Assembly (NCBI GenBank): GCA_964505725.1
Contig: CAZDJK010000049.1
Location: 1 to 52,483 of the forward strand
DNA: 52,483 nucleotides
DNA from: CAVRJC01 sp964505725
GTDB lineage: Bacteria > Actinomycetota > Acidimicrobiia > IMCC26256 > DASPTH01
Reading direction: 5' to 3'
This document shows positions 47,909 to 52,483 of this stretch, in pieces. The position numbers and the translations under genes were made by a program. Each line of letters starts with the position of its first letter. Positions within the stretch are counted from its first letter, which is position 1. The notes below the pieces were generated by a model, which was given only the letters and a program-made list of their open reading frames with translations, searched no databases and was not told where the DNA came from.

Positions 47909-49080
47909 GATGCAGGATGGGGCGCCGGCCTCGACCAGCCGAGGTAGTACTCCGGCTCGGCGCACTCCTCGGATGCTTCGCCGAGCGACAGCGGCTCGAA
48001 CGTGTCGATCATCACCGCGTACTCCTCGTGCACCGACTTCTGGAGGGAGGCCTCGATACCCCCCGGTGCCGGTCCGTGCACGAATCCGGCCGGGTGGAAC
48101 GTGAGCGTGCCGGGGCGGACGTCGGGTCGGATGGTGTACGCGCCCGACACGAAGAACATCACCTCGTCGCAGTCGATCGCCGAGTGCGCGTACGGGGCCG
48201 GGATCGCGTTCGGATCGAAGTCGACGGGGCGCGGGCAGAACGAGCACACCACGAAACCCCTGGCGCTGAAGGTCTCGTTGACCGGAGGCGGCGCGTGGAA
48301 GCGCTTGACGATCGGCTCGAAGTCGTAGATGGAAAGGGCGTACGGGTAGACGCAGCCGTCCCAGCCGACGACGTCGAACGGGTGGTGCGCGAAGGTGTGG
48401 CACGTGACGCCGTCGCGGTGCCTCACCAGCACCTCGGCCGGACCGTCGTCGACGACGAGCGGGGCGACCGGAGCCCGCAGGTCGCGTTCGTGGTACGGCG
48501 CGGTCTCGAGGAGCTGGCCGCGCGGCGACAGGTAGCGCGCCGGCACACGGACGTGGCTGCGCGCCTCGACGACGAAGAGGCGGACCTCCCCGCCCTCCGG
48601 GATCCATCGGTGGACACACCCCATCGGCACGACGACGTAGTCGCCGGTGTGTACCGGCAGGGGTCCGTACACGCTCTCGAGCACCGCGGTTCCCGACTCG
48701 ACGAACACGAGCTCGTCGCAGGACGCGTCGCGAAAGAGGGAGCTCGGCTCCCGCCCGACGAAGTACGAGATACGGAGGTCGTCATTGGCGAGCAGCGTTC
48801 GGCGGCCGGTCACCGCGTCGCCGCCGGCGGAAAGGTCGTGCGTCTGCATCCGTCGGGGGAGAAGCGGCGAGTGGGGGACCGCGCCCGAAGTCAGCGCCGG
48901 GACGTCGACGGGCTCCGCCGCCAGCAGGACGTTGGGGGTGTGCAGATGGTAGAGGAGCGACGAGTCGTGGAAGAACCCCTCTTCCCCGACGAGCTCCTCC
49001 GCGAAGAGGCGGCCCGATTCGTCGCGGAATTGCGAGTGGCGCTTCTTCGGAACGTCGCCGACGCGTCGGTAATAGGTCAT
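47905..49080 (-). CDS. Homogentisate 1,2-dioxygenase family protein (HmgA-like cupin)
   Basis: A 391-residue two-cupin protein of the homogentisate dioxygenase family, which opens aromatic rings with Fe(II) and O2. It shows YHLHTPNVL, SCDELVFVESGTAVLESVYG, GDYVVVPMGCVHRW, DVVGWDGCVYPY, the metal-site segment YAHSAIDCDEVMFF and LTFHPAGFVHGPAPGG. His and Glu of the iron site are visible. It is shorter than typical HmgA (about 430-445), and no maleylacetoacetate isomerase or fumarylacetoacetase gene is near, so the substrate may not be homogentisate. ATG 49080 lies 4 bases after the YciI gene. It overlaps the hydrolase by 4. Confidence 0.85.
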   Translation of the reverse strand: MTYYRRVGDVPKKRHSQFRDESGRLFAEELVGEEGFFHDSSLLYHLHTPNVLLAAEPVDVPALTSGAVPHSPLLPRRMQTHDLSAGGDAVTGRRTLLANDDLRISYFVGREPSSLFRDASCDELVFVESGTAVLESVYGPLPVHTGDYVVVPMGCVHRWIPEGGEVRLFVVEARSHVRVPARYLSPRGQLLETAPYHERDLRAPVAPLVVDDGPAEVLVRHRDGVTCHTFAHHPFDVVGWDGCVYPYALSIYDFEPIVKRFHAPPPVNETFSARGFVVCSFCPRPVDFDPNAIPAPYAHSAIDCDEVMFFVSGAYTIRPDVRPGTLTFHPAGFVHGPAPGGIEASLQKSVHEEYAVMIDTFEPLSLGEASEECAEPEYYLGWSRPAPHPAS

Positions 49081-49084
49081 CGGT

Positions 49085-49384
49085 TCACCGCTGCAAGTAG
49101 AAGTCGGGTACGCGCACAGGGTGCACCTCGACCCGTTCCCACACCGTCTCGGTCACGAAGGGCTCGGCGCGTAGGTACTCCTCGACCGCCTCCCGGCTCG
49201 GGTAGTCGACGATGACGAGCGAGCCGCGCACCGTCCCTTCGTCGTCGAGGATGCCCGCGCCGAGCACGACGCGGCCTCCGTCCCACAGAGCACGGATCGA
49301 CGCAGCGTGGGCCGGGCGAGCTGCGTCGCGCCGAGCGACGCCGGGCTCGCCCTCGACATCCCACGCCAGCACCATGAATTGCAC
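49085..49384 (-). CDS. YciI-like (YCII) protein
   Basis: A 99-residue ferredoxin-like YCII-domain protein. It has MQFMVLAWDVEGEP, the His/Asp-containing RPAHAASIRALWDGGRVVLGAG in two stretches, SLVIVDYPSREAVEEYLRAEPFV and a C-terminal VHPVRVPDF. YCII proteins include chloromuconolactone dehalogenase-type enzymes, and the conserved His may be catalytic. It is the first gene of the operon YciI-dioxygenase-hydrolase, so it may process the ring-cleavage product. GTG 49384 follows TACGGT by 6 bases, a leaderless start. A downstream ATG at 49375 is an alternative start. Confidence 0.8.
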   Translation of the reverse strand: MQFMVLAWDVEGEPGVARRDAARPAHAASIRALWDGGRVVLGAGILDDEGTVRGSLVIVDYPSREAVEEYLRAEPFVTETVWERVEVHPVRVPDFYLQR

Positions 49385-49390
49385 CGCGTC

Positions 49391-49396
49391 ACCGTA
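49391..49396 (-). promoter_or_regulatory. -10 element 6 b before YciI start
   Basis: On the minus strand TACGGT, then GACGCG, then GTG 49384. It is the probable leaderless promoter of the YciI-dioxygenase-hydrolase operon. Confidence 0.5.
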
Positions 49397-49430
49397 GCGG
49401 GGAGGAACCCCACCCGTTTTCGACCGACGC

Positions 49431-49436
49431 TAGATT
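49431..49436 (+). promoter_or_regulatory. -10 element 6 b before two-module VOC gene
   Basis: TAGATT, then CCCGTC, then ATG 49443. It lies back to back with the minus-strand TACGGT at 49391, so two divergent leaderless promoters share about 60 bases. Confidence 0.55.
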
Positions 49437-49442
49437 CCCGTC

Positions 49443-50279
49443 ATGACCCTGTTGCAGCCCCGGAACTTCCATCGCCTCGCGCTCGCGGTGCCCGATGTCG
49501 ACGCCGCGGCCTCGTGGATCGAGCGGGTGCTGGGCGCAATCCCGGTGGGCGGATCGGAGGGATTGATGCAGAACCGGCCCGGTCGCGACGTCGGCAACCT
49601 GGCCGGTACCGAGACGCGCATGCTCTGGATCGGCGGGTATCCGGCGATCCTGCTCGGCGGCGGTGTCGTGGCGAAGTTCCTCGATCGCCACGGTCCCGGT
49701 GTGCAGTCCTGGGCGTGGGAGGTGGACGACAACTGGGCGGTCGAGCACGCGGTGCGCGACCGCGGCATCGACGTGATCTCGGTGAACCTGGGGGGTCGCT
49801 TCTTCTTCATGCAGCCGAAGCAGACGTTCGGACTCCTGTGGGAGTGGTGCGACGGCAAGATGCCACGGGACCCGCGCGCGACCGAGCCGGGGAACGGAGT
49901 GGTCACGGTCGACGGCTTGGCGTGGATCACGGGCGTCGTCGTGGACGCCGATGCGACCGCGGACTGGATCAAGGGCTTCATGGAGGCGGAGGTGGTCGAG
50001 GGCAACCCGACCGGGCCACAGCACCTCGAGCGGACCATCGACCTCTCGGTCGGCGACATCACCGTGCGGCTCGTGACACCCCTGACGCCGGAGAGCCGCT
50101 ACGCCACTGCCCTCGAGCGCGGGCCGGGCGTGCACTCGTTCGCGCTCCGCGTCCCCGATCTCGACGCGGCGCTCGCGGTGCTGGCGTCCGAGGGCATGCC
50201 GACCACCTACCGCCACGAGGCACTCGCGGCGACCGATCCCGCGGCGACGCTCGGTATCCGCATCGACTGGACCGAGTGA
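49443..50279 (+). CDS. Two-module VOC (extradiol dioxygenase-like) protein
   Basis: A 278-residue protein made of two vicinal-oxygen-chelate modules. The first is at about 1-140 (FHRLALAVPDVDAAASWIERVLG; VQSWAWEVDDNWAVEHAV; FGLLWEWCD) and the second at about 150-278 (LAWITGVVVDADATADWIKGF; VHSFALRVPDLDAALAVL). The His-His-Glu iron triad of extradiol dioxygenases is not fully visible, so it may be a lyase, epimerase or other VOC enzyme. It is transcribed divergently from the YciI/homogentisate-dioxygenase-like operon, which suggests a shared pathway. It is convergent with the crotonase gene at 50316. Confidence 0.75.
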   Translation: MTLLQPRNFHRLALAVPDVDAAASWIERVLGAIPVGGSEGLMQNRPGRDVGNLAGTETRMLWIGGYPAILLGGGVVAKFLDRHGPGVQSWAWEVDDNWAVEHAVRDRGIDVISVNLGGRFFFMQPKQTFGLLWEWCDGKMPRDPRATEPGNGVVTVDGLAWITGVVVDADATADWIKGFMEAEVVEGNPTGPQHLERTIDLSVGDITVRLVTPLTPESRYATALERGPGVHSFALRVPDLDAALAVLASEGMPTTYRHEALAATDPAATLGIRIDWTE

Positions 50280-50315
50280 CGCGCTCGTCCGGTCGTACGA
50301 GCGCAGCTCAGGCGT

Positions 50316-51131
50316 TCATGACTTGGGTGCGTTCCGAGCCGCGCTCGCGGCATTGAACGCGTTCACGCGGTCCTTGAAGTCGTCGGACATGAAGAGCAGT
50401 GTCTGCGCCATCCGGTCGATCTCTCGGGCAGTACGACGGTCGACCGTCTCCGCGGCATCGATCGTGACCTTCGCGAGCCCCAACGCTTCGCGCGGCATGG
50501 AGCACAGCTTGCGCGCGAACTCCTGGACCCGTTCGGCGAACGCCTCCGCCGGGAGCACGTCGTGGACCAGACCGATCGCTCGCGCCTGTTCGGCGTCGAT
50601 CGTGGTACCGGCCATCACCAGCCACTTGGCCCAGTGGGGCCCGATCAGCCGAGTCAACCGGCTGATGCCTCCGGAGCCGGGGAGGGTCGCGACGTTCATC
50701 ACCTCGGGTAGGGCGAACGTCGCGCCCTCGGCTGCGAGGCGAAAGTCGCACGACGCGCTCATCTCGACGCCGACGCCGAAACAGTGTGATTGAGCGGCCA
50801 GGACGATCGGCTTCTCGATCGACTCCATCTCGTCGAACAGGTCGTGGTAGGCCTCGGCCCGGTACTGGCGGCGCATGTTCGAGCCGCGCACGATCCCGTC
50901 GGTGCCCGTGCCGACGTCGGTGCGCAGGTTCTTGAAGTCGTAGCCCGACGTGAAGTAGCGACCCTCGCCCGTGATCACGAGCACCCGCTGCACGTCGTCG
51001 TCGCCGAGATCGCGAACGGCGTCGGCGAGCACGGCGAACATCTCGTGGGTCACCGCGTTGCGCTTCGAATCGCGCGTGAAGGTCACCGTGATCACGCCGT
51101 CGACGTCGTCGCGGCGAACTTCGTCTGTCAT
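50316..51131 (-). CDS. Enoyl-CoA hydratase/isomerase family protein
   Basis: A 271-residue crotonase. It has VTFTRDSKRNAVTHEMFAVL, GEGRYFTSGYDFKNL (oxyanion hole), AAQSHCFGVGVEMSASCDFRLA in two stretches with Glu in GVEMSA, LPEVMNVATLPGSGGISRLTRLIG and GTTIDAEQARAIGLVHDVLP. The first hydratase Glu is therefore present, and the second position reads Gly-Ser-Gly-Gly. It probably hydrates or isomerises an unsaturated acyl-CoA. ATG 51131 lies 6 bases after TATGGT, a leaderless arrangement. It is divergent from the SnoaL-like gene at 51273. Confidence 0.85.
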   Translation of the reverse strand: MTDEVRRDDVDGVITVTFTRDSKRNAVTHEMFAVLADAVRDLGDDDVQRVLVITGEGRYFTSGYDFKNLRTDVGTGTDGIVRGSNMRRQYRAEAYHDLFDEMESIEKPIVLAAQSHCFGVGVEMSASCDFRLAAEGATFALPEVMNVATLPGSGGISRLTRLIGPHWAKWLVMAGTTIDAEQARAIGLVHDVLPAEAFAERVQEFARKLCSMPREALGLAKVTIDAAETVDRRTAREIDRMAQTLLFMSDDFKDRVNAFNAASAARNAPKS

Positions 51132-51137
51132 GAGCGG

Positions 51138-51143
51138 ACCATA
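51138..51143 (-). promoter_or_regulatory. -10 element 6 b before crotonase start
   Basis: On the minus strand TATGGT, then CCGCTC, then ATG 51131; no ribosome site. A probable leaderless promoter. Confidence 0.5.
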
Positions 51144-51272
51144 CCCCCAGGGGAGCCGGCGACGTCGAGCGCCGGTGCGTCCCGGTGGGTGCCAACCGGG
51201 TTGCGCCCGCCGGGGCGGTGCTCTTGAATGGCGTCGCCGGTTCGGCACGAGCGCAAGCGACGAGAGGATCAC

Positions 51273-51857
51273 ATGGCCGAGCACAGTCGCGCCGAGGTGG
51301 AACAGGCGTTCCGTCACTACTTCCTCACCGGGCCGGTCCTCGAGGACTGGGCCGCGTGGGCGGGGCTCTTCACCGATGATGCGGTGTACTACGACCACTT
51401 CTACGGTCGGTTCCATGGCCCGGAGGAGGTGCGCAAGTTCCTCGAGTCGACGATGGGATACGCGCCGCACGTCTACTCACCGCTCGAGTGGTTCAACATC
51501 GACGGCGACCAGATCGTCTACAAGGTCTGGAACCGGGCCGACAATCCCGACCCCGAGGGACCCCCCGCGCAGTTCCCGTCGCTCCAGGTCATCCGGTACG
51601 CGGGCGACGGCAAGTGGTCGTCCGAAGAGGACTGGTGGATGGTCAAGGAGATGAAGCGGTTCAACGAGGAATACGAGGCGATGTGCCGAGCCGCCGGCAG
51701 GGCCGACTTCAAGGAGGAGATGTCGCGACGTGACTGGGGCACCATCGAGTGGGCCCGACCGCCCACCGGCCACCGCCCCCGACCGTCGTGGACGTCCGGT
51801 GAGACCGGGATCGTGAGCAGCATCCGGGAGATGGACTTCGGTGAACGAGCGCGCTGA
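51273..51857 (+). CDS. SnoaL-like/NTF2-fold protein upstream of a P450
   Basis: A 194-residue protein of the SnoaL-like/NTF2 fold. It has VEQAFRHYFLTGPVLEDWAAWAGLFTDDAVYYDHFYGRFHGPEEVRKFLES in several stretches, then YSPLEWFNIDGDQIVYKVWN and WWMVKEMKRFNEEYEAM. The family includes small isomerases and cyclases, and its Asp/Tyr/His-rich pocket (DHFYGRFHG) could bind substrate. ATG 51273 has GAGAGG 5 bases upstream; an ATG at 51228 is less likely. It overlaps the P450 gene by 17 bases, so the two are co-translated and probably act on the same compound. Confidence 0.78.
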   Translation: MAEHSRAEVEQAFRHYFLTGPVLEDWAAWAGLFTDDAVYYDHFYGRFHGPEEVRKFLESTMGYAPHVYSPLEWFNIDGDQIVYKVWNRADNPDPEGPPAQFPSLQVIRYAGDGKWSSEEDWWMVKEMKRFNEEYEAMCRAAGRADFKEEMSRRDWGTIEWARPPTGHRPRPSWTSGETGIVSSIREMDFGERAR

Positions 51858-52483
51858 GACCGTGAGGGGCTGCCCGGTCGCCGATGGCTACGACCTGCTC
51901 GATCCCGCGGTCGTGTCCGACCCGTATCCACCGCTCGACCACTGGCGGGCCGAGACGCCGGTCTTCTATCTCCCGGACATCGACCACTACGTGATCACCC
52001 GCTATGCCGACATCGAGCAGGTCCTGCTCGACCGCGACGCGTGGTCGGCGGCGAACGCGTCGTCGCCGCTGAACCCGATGTGCCCGGCCGCACAGGAGGT
52101 GCTCAGCCAGGGCTTCGACCGGGTGCCCACGCTCAACAACTCCGATCCGCCGCGGCACGGGCCGATGCGCAAGTCCGTGCTCTCGGTCATGACGCCACGG
52201 CGGTTGCGGGCCCTCGAGCCGGTGCTGCGTGACTACGCGGCCGAGCTGGTCGACGGCTTTCGCGACGAGCCCGTCGTCGACTTCGTCGAGTCGTTCGCGT
52301 TCCCGTTCCCCGGATTCGCCGCGTTCAGCCTGCTCGGGTTTCCCGAGGGCGACACCGAGACGCTGAAGGAGTGGAGCCGCAATCGTGTGCTCCTCACGTA
52401 CGGACGGCTCCCGGAGGCGGACCAGGTCGCAACCGCCCGGGACGTGCTCGCCATGTGGAAGTACGTGGAGGCATTCGTCGCCG
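51841..52483 (+). CDS. Cytochrome P450, N-terminal part (cut by window end)
   Basis: The frame starting at GTG 51841 stays open to the last base and encodes the first 214 residues of a cytochrome P450. It has an N-terminal region with DPYPPLDHWRAETPVFY, the B-B' region (VITRYADIEQVLLDRDAWS), the C-helix motif NSDPPRHGPMRKSVLSVMTPRR in two stretches and FVESFAFPFPGFAAFSLLG. The I-helix, ExxR and heme Cys loop lie beyond the window. It starts inside the SnoaL-like gene (17-base overlap). It is soluble with no membrane anchor, as in bacterial P450s. It probably hydroxylates a ring or alkyl compound. Confidence 0.85.
   Translation, partial: MNERAETVRGCPVADGYDLLDPAVVSDPYPPLDHWRAETPVFYLPDIDHYVITRYADIEQVLLDRDAWSAANASSPLNPMCPAAQEVLSQGFDRVPTLNNSDPPRHGPMRKSVLSVMTPRRLRALEPVLRDYAAELVDGFRDEPVVDFVESFAFPFPGFAAFSLLGFPEGDTETLKEWSRNRVLLTYGRLPEADQVATARDVLAMWKYVEAFVA

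Overview
The window is a GC-rich, gene-dense stretch of chromosome from an actinobacterium. The evidence is GC-loaded third codon positions, frequent GTG starts, F420-type luciferase-like oxidoreductases, many acyl-CoA dehydrogenases and crotonases, and TAnnnT hexamers placed 6-7 bases before start codons, as in leaderless actinobacterial genes. An uncultured Acidimicrobiia-like lineage is a reasonable guess, but the sequence does not prove it. I see no rRNA, tRNA, CRISPR array, insertion sequence, integrase or replication origin. No gene-free stretch exceeds 300 bases; the longest gaps (about 110-160 b) lie before the CoA-transferase, phosphotransferase, SDR and SnoaL genes at 19095, 20352, 38637 and 51273, and before the amidase at 28987.

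Region 1 (1-9890) is a branched-chain (leucine) catabolic block. It holds the end of a 2-oxoacid dehydrogenase E1-beta gene broken by an in-frame TGA, the E2 acyltransferase, a TetR regulator and HMG-CoA lyase-like gene on the minus strand, and divergently mccB, mccA, a methylglutaconyl-CoA hydratase-like crotonase, an acyl-CoA dehydrogenase and an F420-type oxidoreductase. A 20-bp palindrome sits between the divergent promoters. Region 2 (9901-20240) holds an acyl-CoA dehydrogenase/crotonase/SDR/hydrolase set on the minus strand, an SDR, a hotdog protein, two AMP-forming CoA ligases and a CoA-transferase family protein.

Region 3 (20313-28411) has a ChoK/APH-like kinase, a fused thiolase-fold/DUF35 protein coupled to an SCP-x thiolase, and an ACAD11-like dehydrogenase. 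Together the kinase and dehydrogenase resemble a split ACAD10/11 (or LvaA/LvaC) 4-hydroxyacyl-CoA pathway. Two crotonases, a thiolase interrupted by TAG and a VOC protein follow. Region 4 (28411-39458) has a badly eroded SDR, an amidase, another SDR, a two-subunit acyl-CoA dehydrogenase pair, and a plus-strand run with an Ltp2-like aldolase and DUF35 partner. That run continues with a kinase-like protein, an isochorismatase-like protein and an SDR, each missing canonical catalytic residues.

Region 5 (39499-42992) is a compact five-gene minus-strand operon: tautomerase, SDR, isocitrate lyase/PEP mutase-type lyase, TcuA-like FAD dehydrogenase, second tautomerase. I do not recognise it as a described pathway. 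Region 6 (43094-52483) has an HsaA/DszC-like flavoprotein, two luciferase-like oxidoreductases, a SnoaL-like gene facing a broken SnoaL copy, a YciI/homogentisate-dioxygenase-like/hydrolase operon, a two-module VOC protein, a crotonase, a SnoaL-like protein and the N-terminal part of a cytochrome P450. Overall the window reads as an island of CoA-linked catabolism of branched, alicyclic, steroid-like or aromatic acids. Four genes are broken: E1-beta, thiolase, SDR and SnoaL.
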